Part shown: piece by piece, positions 50,101 through 63,700 of the stretch
Position numbering within the stretch: position 1 is the stretch's first letter
How the letters are laid out: each line of letters starts with the position of its first letter
DNA from: Albula goreensis
Taxonomy: Eukaryota; Chordata; Actinopteri; Albuliformes; Albulidae
Direction: 5' to 3'
Length of the DNA: 64,000 nt
Assembly: GCA_022829145.1 (NCBI GenBank)
Contig: CM040744.1
Location: 6,855,001-6,919,000 of the forward strand
Notes under the pieces: model-generated
The model's database searches: none
The model's input: only the letters and a program-made list of their open reading frames with translations
What the model was told of the DNA's origin: nothing
Position numbers and translations under genes: made by a program

Positions 50101-51430
50101 GGACCTGAAAAAAGTATGAAAAATCGGACCCCAACAATTCTTGATTTTTCTGCTTAAAATGATTGGACAGTACCTGCTGATAGTGGATACGAAGAAAATA
50201 GGAACAAGGAATGGATTAAATGGGAGAAAACGCAAGGAATGAGTTGAGCCAACAACTGAAAAAACGTAAGCCGCGGACCTGAAAAAAGTATGAAAAATCG
50301 ACCCAACAATTTTGATTTTTCTGCTTAAAATGATTGGACAGTACCTGCTGATAGTGGATACGAAGAAAATAGGAACCAGGGAATGGATTAAATGGGAGAA
50401 AACGCAAGGAATGAGTTGAGCCCACAACTGAAAAAAACGTAAAGCAAGTCGGGACCTGAAAAAAGTATGAAAAATCGGACCCCAACAATACTTGATTTTT
50501 CTGCTTAAATGATTGGACAGTACCTGCTGATAGTGGATACGAAGAAAATAGGAACCAGGAATGGATTAAATGGGAGAAAACGCAAGGAATGAGTTGAGCT
50601 CACAACTGAAAAAAACGTAAGTCAGCGGACCTGAAAAAAGTATGAAAAATCGGACCCCAACAATTCTTGATTTTTCTGCTTAAAATGATTGGACAGTACC
50701 TGCTGATAGTGGATACGAAGAAAATAGGAACCAGGAATGGATTAAATGGGAGAAAATGCAAGAATGAGTTGAGCTCACAACTGAAAAAACGTAAGACGCG
50801 GACCTGAAAAAAGTATGAAAAATCGGACCCCCAACAATTCTTTTGATTTTTCTGCTTAAAATGATTGGACAGTACTTGCTGATAGTGGATACGAAGAAAA
50901 TAGGAACCAGGAATGGATTAAATGGGAGAAAACGCAAGGAATGAGTTGAGCTCACAACTGAAAAAAACGTAAGCCGCGGACCTGAAAAAAGTATGAAAAA
51001 TCGACCCCCAACAATTCTTGATTTTTCTGCTTAAAATGATTGGACAGTACCTGCTGATAGTGGATACGAAGAAAATAGGAACCAGGAATGGATTAAATGG
51101 GAGAAAACGCAAGGAATGAGTTGAGCCCACAACTGAAAAAACGTAAGTCAAGGCGGACCTGAAAAAAGTATGAAAAATCGGACCCCCAACAATTCTTGAT
51201 TTTTCTGCTTAAAATGATTGGACAGTACCTGCTGATAGTGGATACGGAGAAAATAGGAACCAGGAATGGATTAAATGGGAGAAAACGCAAGGAATGAGTT
51301 GAGCTCACAACCGAAAAAACGTAAGTCAACGCGGACCTGAAAAAGTATGAAAAATCGACCCCAACAATTCTTGATTTTTCTGCTTAAAATGATTGGACAG
51401 TACCTGCTGATAGTGGATACGAAGAAAATA

Positions 51431-51640
51431 CTGGAACCTGAGGAATGGATTAAATGGAGAAAAAGGCAGGCTCACCTGAATGATTAAATGAGAAAACTCA
51501 AGGAATGAGTTGAGCACTTGCCTCAAACTGAAAAAAAAAGAAAGCGGACCTGAAAAAAGCTGAAAAATCGACCCTTTTGAACTTTTCTGCTTAAAATGAT
51601 TGGATGTACTGAAAATCGGACCCCAACAATTCTTTTGATT
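51431..51640 (-). repeat. Scrambled stretch: expanded monomer plus 57-bp fragment
   Basis: GATTGG occurs at 51391, 51598 and 51655, giving spacings of 207 and 57 bp rather than 176. The long unit has CTGGAACCTGAGG, then AAAAAGGCAGGCTCACCTG and a second, altered copy of the GATTAAATGAGAAAACTC segment, then GAGCACTTGCCTCAAACTG. The short fragment goes from GATTGGATGTACT straight to GAAAATCGGACCCC, losing about 119 bp. TTCTTTTGATTTTTC just after it is also found near 50.84 kb. This is the most rearranged point of the block. Confidence 0.85.
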
Positions 51641-54600
51641 TTTCTGCTTAAAATGATTGGACAGTACCTGCTGATAGTGGATACGAAGAAAATAGGAACC
51701 AGGAATGGATTAAATGGGAGAAAACGCAAGAATGAGTTGAGCCCACAACTGAAAAAAACGTAAGCAGCGGACCTGAAAAAAGTATGAAAAATCGGACCCC
51801 CAACAATACTTGATTTTTCTGCTTAAAATGATTGGACAGTACCTGCTGATAGTGGATACGAAGAAAATAGGATCAAGGAATGGATTACATGGGAGAAAAC
51901 GCAAGGAATGAGTTGAGCTCACAACCAAAAAACGTAAGCCGCGGACCTGAAAAAAGTATGAAAAATCGGACCCCAACAATTCTTGATTTTTCTTCTTAAA
52001 ATGATTGGACAGTACCTGCTGATAGTGGATACAGAAGAAAATAGGATCAAGGAATGGATTAAATGGGAGAAAACGCAAGGAATGAGTTGAGCCCACAACC
52101 AAAAAAAAAAACGTAAGCCGCGGACCTGAAAAAAGTATGAAAAATCGGACCCCAACAATTCTTGATTTTTCTGCTTAAAATGATTGGACAGTACTTGCTG
52201 ATAGTGGATACGAAGAAAATAGGAACCAGGAATGGATTAAATGGGAGAAAACGCAAGAATGAGTTGAGCCCACAACTGAAAAAACGTAAGCCGCGGACCT
52301 GAAAAAAGTATGAAAAATCGGACCCCAACAATTCTTGATTTTTCTGCTTAAAATGATTGGACAGTACCTGCTGATAGTGGATACGAAGAAAATAGGAACC
52401 AGGAATGGATTAAATGGGAGAAAACGCAAGGAATGAGTTGAGCCCACAACCGAAAAAACGTAAGCCGCGGACCTGAAAAAGTATGAAAAATCGGACCCCA
52501 ACAATTCTTGATTTTTCTGCTTAAAATGATTGGACAGTACCTGCTGATAGTGGATACGAAGAAAATAGGAACCAGGAATGGATTAAATGGGAGAAAACGC
52601 AAGGAATGAGTTGAGCCCACAACTGAAAAAAAACGTAAGCCGCGGACCTGAAAAAAGTATGAAAAATCGGACCCCAACAATTCTTGATTTTTCTGCTTAA
52701 AATGATTGGACAGTACTTGCTGATAGTGGATACGAAGAAAATAGGAACCAGGAATGGATTAAATGGGAGAAAACAGAAGGAATGAGTTGAGCCACAACTG
52801 AAAAAAACGTAAGCCGGGACCTGAAAAAAGTATGAAAAATCGACCCCCAACAATACTTGATTTTTCTGCTTAAAATGATTGGACAGTACCTGCTGATAGT
52901 GGATACGAAGAAAATAGGATCAAGGAATGGATTACATGGGAGAAAATGCAAGGAATGAGTTGAGCTCACAACCGAAAAAAACGTAAGCCGCGGACCTGAA
53001 AAAAGTATGAAAAATCGGACCCCCAACAATTCTTGATTTTTTCTTAAAATGATTGGACAGTACCTGCTGATAGTGGATACGAAGAAAATAGGATCAAGGA
53101 ATGGATTAAATGGGAGAAAACGCAAGGAATGAGTTGAGCCCACAACCGAAAAAACGTAAGTCGCGGACCTGAAAAAAGTATGAAAAATCGGACCCCAAAC
53201 AATTCTTGATTTTTCTGCTTTAAAATGATTGGACAGTACTTGCTGATAGTGGATACAAGAAAAATAGGAACAGGAATGGATTAAATGGGAGAAAACGCAA
53301 TGAATGAGTTGAGCCCAAAACCGAAAAAACGTAAGCCGCATGGACCTGAAAAAAGTATGAAAAATCGGACCCCAACAATTCTTGATTTTTCTGCTTAAAA
53401 TGATTGGACAGTACCTGCTGATAGTGGATACGAAGAAAATAGGAACCAGGAATGGATTAAATGGGAGAAAACGCAAGGAATCAGTTGAGCCCACAACTGA
53501 AAAAACGTAAGCAAGCCGGACCTGAAAAAAGTATGAAAAATCGGACCCCAACAATACTTGATTTTTCTGCTTAAAATGATTGGACAGTACCTGCTGATAG
53601 TGGATACGAAGAAAATAGGAACCAGGAATGGATTAAATGGGAGAAAACGCAAGGAATGAGTTGAGCTCACAACTGAAAAAAACGTAAGCCGCGGACCTGA
53701 AAAAAGTATGAAAAATCGGACCCCAACAATTCTTGATTTTTCTGCTTAAAATGATTGGACAGTACCTGCTGATAGTGGATACGAAGAAAATAGGAACCAG
53801 GAATGGATTAAATGGGAGAAAACGCAAGAAATGAATTGAGCCACAACAAAAAAAAACGTAAGCCGCGGACCTGAAAAAAGTATGAAAAATCGACCCCAAC
53901 AATTCTTGATTTTTCTGCTTAAAATGATTGGACAGTACCTTCTGATAGTGGATACGAAGAAAATAGGAACCAGGAATGGATTAAATGGGAGAAAACGCAA
54001 GGAATGAGTTGAGCTCACAACTGAAAAAACGTAAGCCGCGGACCTGAAAAAGTATGAAAAATCGGACCCCAACAATTCTTGATTTTTCTGCTTAAAATGA
54101 TTGGACAGTACCTGCTGATAGTGGATACGAAGAAAATAGGAACCAGGAATGGATTAAATGGGAGAAAACGCAAGGAATGAGTTGAGCCACACAACTGAAA
54201 AAAAACGTAAGTCACGGACCTGAAAAAAGTATGAAAAATCGGACCCCCAACAATTCTTGATTTTTCTGCTTAAAATGATTGTACAGTACCTGCTGATAGT
54301 GGATACGAAGAAAATAGGAACCAGGAATGGATTACATGGGAGAAAACGCAAGGAATGAGTTGAGCCCACAACCAAAAAAAACGTAAGCCGCGGACCTGAA
54401 AAAGTATGAAAAATCGGACCCCAAACAATTCTTGATTTTTCTGCTTAAAATGATTGGACAGTACCTTGCTGACAGTGGAAACGAAGAAAATAGGAACCAG
54501 GAATGGATTAAATGGGAGAAAACGCGCAAGGAATGAGTTGAGCTCACAACTGAAAAAAAACGTAAGATGCGGACCTGAAAAAAGTATGAAAAATCGGACC

Positions 54601-57600
54601 CCCAACAATTCTTGATTTTTCTGCTTAAAATGATTGGACAGTACCTGCTGATAGTGGATACGAAGAAAATAGGAACCAGGAATGGATTAAATGGGAGAAA
54701 ACGCAAGAATGAGTTGAGCCCACAACTGAAAAAACGTAAGCCGCGGACCTGAAAAAAGTATGAAAAATCGGACCCCCAACAATACTTGATTTTTCTGCTT
54801 AAAATGATTGGACAGTACCTGCTGATAGTGGATACGAAGAAAATAGGATCAAGGAATGGATTACATGGGAGAAAACGCAAGGAATGAGTTGAGCTCACAA
54901 CCGAAAAAAACGTAAGCCGCGGACCTGAAAAAAGTATGAAAAATCGGACCCCCAACAATTCTTGATTTTTCTGCTTAAAATGATTGGACAGTACCTGCTG
55001 ATAGTGGATACAAGAAAATAGGAACCAGGAATGGATTAAATGGGAGAAAACGCAAGGAATGAGTTGAGCCCACAACTGAAAAAACGTAAGCCGCGGACCT
55101 GAAAAAGTATGAAAAATCGGACCCCAACAATTCTTGATTTTTCTGCTTAAAATGATTGGACAGTACTTGCTGACAGTGGATACGAAGAAAATAGGAAACA
55201 GGAATGGATTAAATGGGAGAAAACGCAAGGAATGAGTTGAGCCCACAACCGAAAAAAACGTAAGCCGCGGACCTGAAAAAAAGTATGAAAAATCGGACCC
55301 CAACAATTCTTGATTTTTCTGCTTAAAATGATTGGACAGTACCTGCTGATAGTGGATACGAACAAAATAGGAACCAGGAATGGATTAAATGGGAGAAAAC
55401 GCAAGGAATGAATTGAGCCACAACCGAAAAAACGTAAGCCGCGGACCTGAAAAAGTATGAAAAATCGGACCCCAACAATTCTTGATTTTTCTGCTTAAAA
55501 TGATTGGACAGTACTTGCTGATACTGGAAACGGAGAAAATAGGATCAGGAATGGATTAAATGGGAGAAAACGCAAGGAATGAGTTGAGCTCACAACTGAA
55601 AAAAACCTAAGCCGCGGACCTGAAAAAGTATGAAAAATCGGACCCCCAACAATTCTTGATTTTTCTGCTTAAAATGATTGGACAGTACCTGCTGATAGTG
55701 GATACGAAGAAAATAGGAACCAGGAATGGATTAAATGGGAGAAAAAACGCAAGGAATGAGTTGAGCCCACAACCGAAAAAACGTAAGCCGCGGACCTGAA
55801 AAAAGTATGAAAAATCGGACCCCCAACAATTCTTGATTTTTCTGCTTAAAATGATTGGACAGTACTTGCTGATAGTGGATAAGAAGAAAATAGGAACCAG
55901 GAATGGATTAAATGGAGAAAACAGAAGGAATGAGTTGAGCCCACAACTGAAAAAACGTAAGCGTAAGGCGGGACCTGAAAAAAGTATGAAAAATCGGACC
56001 CCAACAATACTTGATTTTTCTGCTTAAAATGATTGGACAGTACCTGCTGATAGTGGATACGAAGAAAATAGGATCAAGGAATGGATTACATGGGAGAAAA
56101 CGCAAGGAATGAGTTGAGCTCACAACCGAAAAAACGTAAGCCGCGGACCTGAAAAAAGTATGAAAAATCGGACCCCCAACAATTCTTGATTTTTCTGCTT
56201 AAAATGATTGGACAGTACTTGCTGACAGTGGATACAAGGAAAATAGGAAACAGGAATGGATTAAATGGGAGAAAACGCAAGAATGAGTTGAGCTCACAAC
56301 TGAAAAAAACGTAAGCCGCGGACCTGAAAAAAGTATGAAAAATCGGACCCCAACAATTCTTGATTTTTCTGCTTAAAATGATTGGACAGTACCTGCTGAT
56401 AGTGGATACGAAGAAAATAGGAACCAGGAATGGATTAAATGGGAGAAAACGCAAGGAATGAGTTGAGCCCACAACCGAAAAAAAACGTAAGCCGGACCTG
56501 AAAAAAGTATGAAAAATCGGACCCCAACAATTCTTGATTTTTCTGCTTAAAATGATTGGACAGTACCTGCTGATAGTGGATACGAAAAAAATAGATCAGG
56601 AATGGATTAAATGGGAGAAAACGCAAGGAATGAGTTGAGCTCACAACTGAAAAAACGTAAGTCATGGACCTGAAAAAAGTATGAAAAATCCGACCCCAAC
56701 AATTCTTGATTTTTCTGCTTAAAATGATTGGACAGTACCTGCTGATAGTGGATACGAAGAAAATAGGAACCAGGAATGGATTAAATGGGAGAAAACGCAA
56801 GGAATGAGTTGAGCCCACAACCGAAAAAACGTAAGCCACGGACCTGAAAAAAGTATGAAAAATCGGACCCCAACAATTCTTGATTTTTCTGCTTAAAATG
56901 ATTGGACAGTACCTGCTGATAGTGGATACGAAGAAAATAGGAACCAGGAATGGATTAAATGGGAAAAACGAAGGAATGAGTTGAGCCCACAACTGAAAAA
57001 AACGTAAGCCGCGGACCTGAAAAAAAAGTATGAAAAATCGGACCCCCAACAATTCTTGATTTTTCTGCTTAAAATGATTGGACAGTACCTGCTGATAGTG
57101 GATACGAAGAAAATAGGAACCAGGAATGGATTAAATGGGAGAAAACGCAAGGAATGAGTTGAGCCACAACAGAAAAAAAAAAGCGTAAGCCAGCGGACCT
57201 GAAAAAGTATGAAAAATCGGACCCCCAACAATACTTGATTTTTCTGCTTAAAATGATTGGACAGTACCTGCTGATAGTGGATACGAAGAAAATAGGAACC
57301 AGGAATGGATTAAATGGGAGAAAACGCAAGGAATGAGTTGAGCTCACAACCGAAAAAAACGTAAGCCGCGGACCTGAAAAAAGTATGAAAAATCGACCCC
57401 CAACAATTCTTGATTTTTCTGCTTAAAATGATTGGACAGTACTTGCTGATAGTGGATACGAAGAAAAAATAGGATCAAGGAATGGATTAAATGGGAGAAA
57501 ACGCAAGGAATGAGTTGAGCTCACAACCGAAAAAAACGTAAGCCGCGGACCTGAAAAAAAAATAGTATGAAAAATCGGACCCCAACAATTCTTGATTTTT

Positions 57601-60217
57601 CTGCTTAAAATGATTGGACAGTACTTGCTGATAGTGGATACGAAGAAAATAGGAACCAGGAATGGATTAAATGGGAGAAAACGCAAGGAATGAGTTGAGC
57701 CCACAACTGAAAAAACGTAAGCCGCGGACCTGAAAAAAGTATGAAAAATCGGACCCCAACAATACTTGATTTTTCTGCTTAAAATGATTGGACAGTACCT
57801 GCTGATAGTGGATACGAAGAAAAAATAGGATCAAGGAATGGATTAAATGGGAGAAAACGCAAGGAATGAGTTGAGCTCACAACTGAAAAAACGTAAGCCG
57901 CGGACCTGAAAAAAGTATGAAAAATCGGACCCCCAACAATTCTTGATTTTTCTGCTTAAAATGATTGGACAGTACCTGCTGATAGTGGATACGAAGAAAA
58001 TAGGAACCAGGAATGGATTAAATGGGAGAAAACGCAAGGAATGAGTTGAGCCCACAACTGAAAAAACGTAAGTCGCGGACCTGAAAAAAGTATGAAAAAT
58101 CGGACCCCCAACAATTCTTGATTTTTCTGCTTAAAATGATTGGACAGTACCTGCTGATAGTGGATACGAAGAAAATAGGAACCAGGAATGGATTAAATGG
58201 GAGAAAATGCAAGAATGTTGAGCCCACAACTGAAAAAAACGTAAAGTCGCGGACCTGAAAAAAAGTATGAAAAATCGGACCCCCAACAATTCTTGATTTT
58301 TCTGCTTAAAATGATTGGACAGTACCTGCTGATAGTGGATACGAAGAAAATAGGAACCAGGAATGGATTAAATGGGAGAAAACGCAAAGGAATGAGTTGA
58401 GCCCACAACTGAAAAAACGTAAGTCGCGGACCTGAAAAAGTATGAAAAATCGGACCCCAACAATTCTTGATTTTTCTGCTTAAAATGATTGGACAGTACC
58501 TGCTGATAGTGGATACGAAGAAAATAGGAACAAGGAATGGATTAAATGGGAGAAAACGCAAGGAATGAGTTGAGCTCACAACCAAAAAAACGTAAGCCAT
58601 GGACCTGAAAAAAGTATGAAAAATCGGACCCCCAACAATTCTTGATTTTTCTGCTTAAAATGATTGGACAGTACCTGCTGATAGTGGATACGAAGAAAAT
58701 AGGATCAAGGAATGGATTAAATGAGAAAAACGCAAGGAATGAGTTGAGCCCACAACTGAAAAAACGTAAGCCGCGGACCTGAAAAAAGTATGAAAATCGG
58801 ACCCCAACAATTCTTGATTTTTCTGCTTAAAATGATTGGACAGTACCTGCTGATAGTGGATACGAAGAAAATAGGAACCAGGAATGGATTAAATGGAGAA
58901 AACGAAGGAATGAGTTGAGCCCAAACTGAAAAAAACGTAAGCCATGGACCTGAAAAAAGTATGAAAAATCGGACCCCCAACAATACTTGATTTTTCTGCT
59001 TAAAATGATTGGACAGTACCTGCTGATAGTGGATACGAAGAAAATAGGAACCAGGAATGGATTAAATGGGAGAAAACGCAAGGAATGAGTTGAGCCCACA
59101 ACTGAAAAAAACGTAAGTCGCGGACCTGAAAAAAAGTATGAAAAATCGGACCCCAACAATTCTTGATTTTTCTGCTTAAAATGATTGGACAGTACCTGCT
59201 GATAGTGGATACGAAGAAAATAGGAACAAGGAATGGATTAAATGGGAGAAAACGCAAGGAATGAGTTGAGCTCACAACTGAAAAAAAACGTAAGCCGCGG
59301 ACCTGAAAAAGTATGAAAAATCGGACCCCCAACAATTCTTGATTTTTCTGCTTAAAATGATTGGACAGTACTTGCTGATAGTGGATACGAAGAAAATAGG
59401 AACCAGGAATGGATTAAATGGGAGAAAACGCAAGGAATGAGTTGAGCTCACAACTGAAAAAACGTAAGCCGCGGACCTGAAAAAAGTATGAAAAATCGGA
59501 CCCCAACAATTCTTGATTTTTCTGCTTAAAATGATTGGACAGTACCTGCTGATAGTGGATACGAAGAAAATAGGAACCAGGAATGGATTAAATGGGAGAA
59601 AACGAAGAATGAGTTGAGCCCACAACTGAAAAAAACGTAAGTCGCGGACCTGAAAAAAGTATGAAAAATCGGACCCCAACAATTCTTGATTTTTCTGCTT
59701 AAAATGATTGGACAGTACCTGCTGATAGTGGATACGAAGAAAAATAGGAACAAGGAATGGATTAAATGGGAGAAAACGCAGGAATGAGTTGAGCCCACAA
59801 CCGAAAAAAAACGTAAGCCACGGACCTGAAAAAAGTATGAAAATCGGACCCCCAACAATTCTTGATTTTTCTGCTTAAAATGATTGGACAGTACCTGCTG
59901 ATAGTGGATACGAAGAAAATAGGAACAAGGAATGGATTAAATGGGAGAAAACGCAAGGAATGAGTTGCCACAACCAAAAAACGTAAGCCAGCGGACCTGA
60001 AAAAGTATGAAAAATCGGACCCCAACAATTCTTGATTTTTCTGCTTAAAATGATTGGACAGTACCTGCTGATAGTGGATACGAAGAAAATAGGAACCAGG
60101 AATGGATTAAATGGGAGAAAACGCAAGGAATGAGTTGAGCTCACAACCGAAAAAAAAAAGTCATGGACCTGAAAAAAGTATGAAAAATCGGACCCCCAAC
60201 AATTCTTGATTTTTCTG

Positions 60218-60717
60218 NNNNNNNNNNNNNNNNNNNNNNNNNNNNNNNNNNNNNNNNNNNNNNNNNNNNNNNNNNNNNNNNNNNNNNNNNNNNNNNNNNN
60301 NNNNNNNNNNNNNNNNNNNNNNNNNNNNNNNNNNNNNNNNNNNNNNNNNNNNNNNNNNNNNNNNNNNNNNNNNNNNNNNNNNNNNNNNNNNNNNNNNNNN
60401 NNNNNNNNNNNNNNNNNNNNNNNNNNNNNNNNNNNNNNNNNNNNNNNNNNNNNNNNNNNNNNNNNNNNNNNNNNNNNNNNNNNNNNNNNNNNNNNNNNNN
60501 NNNNNNNNNNNNNNNNNNNNNNNNNNNNNNNNNNNNNNNNNNNNNNNNNNNNNNNNNNNNNNNNNNNNNNNNNNNNNNNNNNNNNNNNNNNNNNNNNNNN
60601 NNNNNNNNNNNNNNNNNNNNNNNNNNNNNNNNNNNNNNNNNNNNNNNNNNNNNNNNNNNNNNNNNNNNNNNNNNNNNNNNNNNNNNNNNNNNNNNNNNNN
60701 NNNNNNNNNNNNNNNNN
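60218..60717. other. Assembly gap, 500 N
   Basis: Exactly 500 N. Left side is reverse and stops at TTGATTTTTCTG; right side is forward and starts at CCAATCATTTTAA. The two ends lie within about a dozen bases of the same point of the monomer, on opposite strands. Confidence 0.99.
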
Positions 60718-63700
60718 CCAATCATTTTAATAGAAAAATCTGGTATTGTTGGGGTCCGATTTTTCATACTTTTTCAGGTCCGCGAGCTTATGTTTTTTTC
60801 AGTTGTGAGCTCAACTGATTCCTTGTGTTTTCTCCAATTCAATCCAATTCTGGTTCCTATTTTCTTCATGATCCAATATCAGCAAGTACTGTCCAATCAT
60901 TTTAAGCAGAAAAATCAAAATTGTTGGGGTCCGATTTTCACACTTTTTTCAGGTCCGTGGCTTACTTTTTTTTCGGCTGTGAGCTCAACTCATTTTTGCG
61001 CTTTCTCCCATTTAATCCATTCCTGGTTCTATTTTCTCCGTATCCACTATCAGCAGGTACTGTCCAATCATTTTAAGTAGAAAAAATAACAAGTATTGTT
61101 AGTTCATTTTTCTGCCACTTTTTTCAGGTCCGCGGCTTACGTTTTTTTCGGCTGTGTGCACAACTGATTTTTTGCGTTTTCTTTCCCATTTAATCCATTC
61201 CTGGATCCTATTTTCTTCCCCCACTATCAGCAGGTACTGTCCTAATCATTTTAAGTAGAAAATCAAGAATTGTTGGGGGTCCGATTTTTTCATACTTTTT
61301 TCAGGTCCGCGCTTACGTTTTTTCAGTTGTGGCTCAACTCATTTTTATGCTTTTCTCCCATTTAATCCAATTCCTTTGTTCCTATTTTCTTCGTGATCCA
61401 ATATCAGCAGGTACTGTCCAATCATTTTAAGCAGAAAATCAAGAATTGTTGGGGGTCCATTTTTCATTTTTTCAGGTCTGGGTTTACGTGTTTTTCGGGT
61501 TGTGAGCTCAACTCATTCTTTGCGTTTTTCCCATTTAATCCATTCCTGATCCCTATTTTCTTTATCCACTATCAGCAGGTACTGTCCAATCATTTAAGCA
61601 GAAAACTGGGCATTGTTGGGGTCCGATTTTTCATCCTTTTTTCAGGTCCGCGCTTTACGCTTTTTTCAGTTGTGGCACAATTCATTCCTTGCGTTTTCTC
61701 CCATTTAATCCATTCCTGGTTCCTATTTTCTTTGTATCCACTATCAGCAGGTACTGTCCAATCATTTTAAGTAGAAAATCAGAATTGTTGGGGGTCCGAT
61801 TCAGACATTTTTCAGGTCCGCGGTTTACGCTTCTCGTTTGTGAGCTCAACTGATTCCTTGCGTTTCCTCCCATGTAATCCATTCTGGTTCCTATTTTTTC
61901 GATCCAATATCAGCAAGTTCTGTCCAATCATTTAAGCAGAAAAATCAAGAATTGTTGGGGGTCCGATTTTTATACTTTTTCAGGTCCGGGTTTACTTTTT
62001 TCAGTTGTGAGCTTTCCAACTCATTTTTTGCATTTTCTCCCATGTAATCCATTCCTTGATCCTATTTTCGGGATTCACTATCAGCAGGTACTGTCCAATC
62101 ATTTTAAGCAGAAAAATCAAGTATTGTTGGGGGTCCGATTTTTCATACTTTTTTCAGGTCCGCGGGTTTACTTTTTTTTTTTCAGTTGTGAGCTCAACTC
62201 ATTCCTTTTTGCGTTTTTCCCATGTAATCCATTCCTTGATCCTATTTTCTTCGTATCCACTATCAGCAGGTACTGTCCAATCATTTTAAGCAGAAAAATC
62301 AAGTATTGTTGGGGGTCCGATTTTTCATACTTTTTTCAGGTCCGTGGCTTACGTTTGTTTTTTTCAGTTGTGAGCTCAACTCATTCCTTGCGTTTTCTCC
62401 CATTTAATCCATTCCTGGTTCCTATTTTCTTCGTATCATATCAGCAGGTACTGTCCAATCATTTTAAGCAGAAAAATCAAAATTGTTGGGGTCCGATTTT
62501 TCACACTTTTTTTCAGATCCGCGGCTTACGTTTTTTTCAGTTGTGAGCTCAACTCATTTTTTGCGTTTTCTCCCATTAAATCCATTCCTGGTTCCTATTT
62601 TCTTCGTATCCACTATCAGCAGGTACTGTCCAATCATTTTAAGCAGAAAATCAAGAATTGTTGGGGGTCCGATTTTTCATACTTTTTCAGGTCCGCGGCT
62701 TATGTTTTTTTCTGTTGTGGGCTCAACTCATTTTTGCGTTTTCTCCCATTTAATCCATTCCTGGTTCCTATTTTCTTCGTATCCACTATCAGCAGGTACT
62801 GTCCAATCATTTTAAGCAGAAAATCAAGAATTGTTGGGGGTCGGATTTTTCATACTTTTTTCAGGTCCGCGGCTTACGTTTTTTTTCAGTTTTGAGCTCA
62901 ACTCATTCCTTGCGTTTTCTCCCATTTAATCCATTCCTGGTTCCTATTTTGTTCGTATCCACTATCAGCAGGTACTGTCCAATCATTTTAAGCAGAAAAT
63001 CAAGAATTGTTGGGGGTCCGATTTTTCATAGTTTTTTCAGGTCCGCGGCTTACGTTTTTTTTTTTTCGGTTGTGGTCACAACTCATTTTTTTGCGTTTTC
63101 TCCCATTTAATCCATTCCTGGTTCCTATTTTTTCGTATCCACTATCAGCAGGTACTGTCCAATCATTTTAAGCAGAAAATCAAGAATTGTTGGGGTCCGA
63201 TTTTTCATACATTTTTCAGGTCCGCGTTTACGTTTTTTTCGGTTGTGAGCACAACTCATTCCTTTTGCGTTTTTCTCCCATGTAATCCATTCCTTGATCC
63301 TATTTTCTTCGTATCCACTATCAGCAGGTACTGTCCAATCATTTTAAGCAAAAATCAAGTATTGTTGGGGGTCCGATTTTTCATACTTTTTTCAGGTCCG
63401 CGGCTTAGGTCTTTTTTTTCAGTTGTGGGCACAACTCATTTTGCGTTTTCTCCCATTTAATCCATTCCTTGGTTCCTATTTTCTCCGTATCCACTATCAG
63501 CAAGTACTGTCCAATCATTTTAAGCAGAAAAATCAAGAATTGTTGGGGGTCCGATTTTTCATACATTTTTCAGGTCCGCGGCTTATGTTTTTTTTCAGTT
63601 GTGGGCAACTGATTCCTTTGCGTTTTTCTCCCATTTAATCCATTCCTGATCCTATTTTTCTTCGTATCCACTATCAGCAGGTACTGTCCAATCATTTTAA

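Larger units (their letters stand above)
41317..60217 (-). repeat. Satellite array block 3, about 108 monomers, reverse
   Basis: 18,901 bp of continuous monomers in the A-rich orientation. It differs in subfamily make-up from 598-17866: CAACTG before the A run is the common form (about two thirds by eye) and CAACCG the minority. GAGTTGTGCCCAC is frequent between about 43.0 and 49.7 kb but was seen once in the first block. GGATTACATGGG units, usually with GGATCAAGG, lie near 43.18, 44.77, 47.41, 49.34, 51.88, 52.93, 54.85 and 56.09 kb. Apart from a scrambled stretch near 51.5 kb, the array is regular. Confidence 0.97.
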
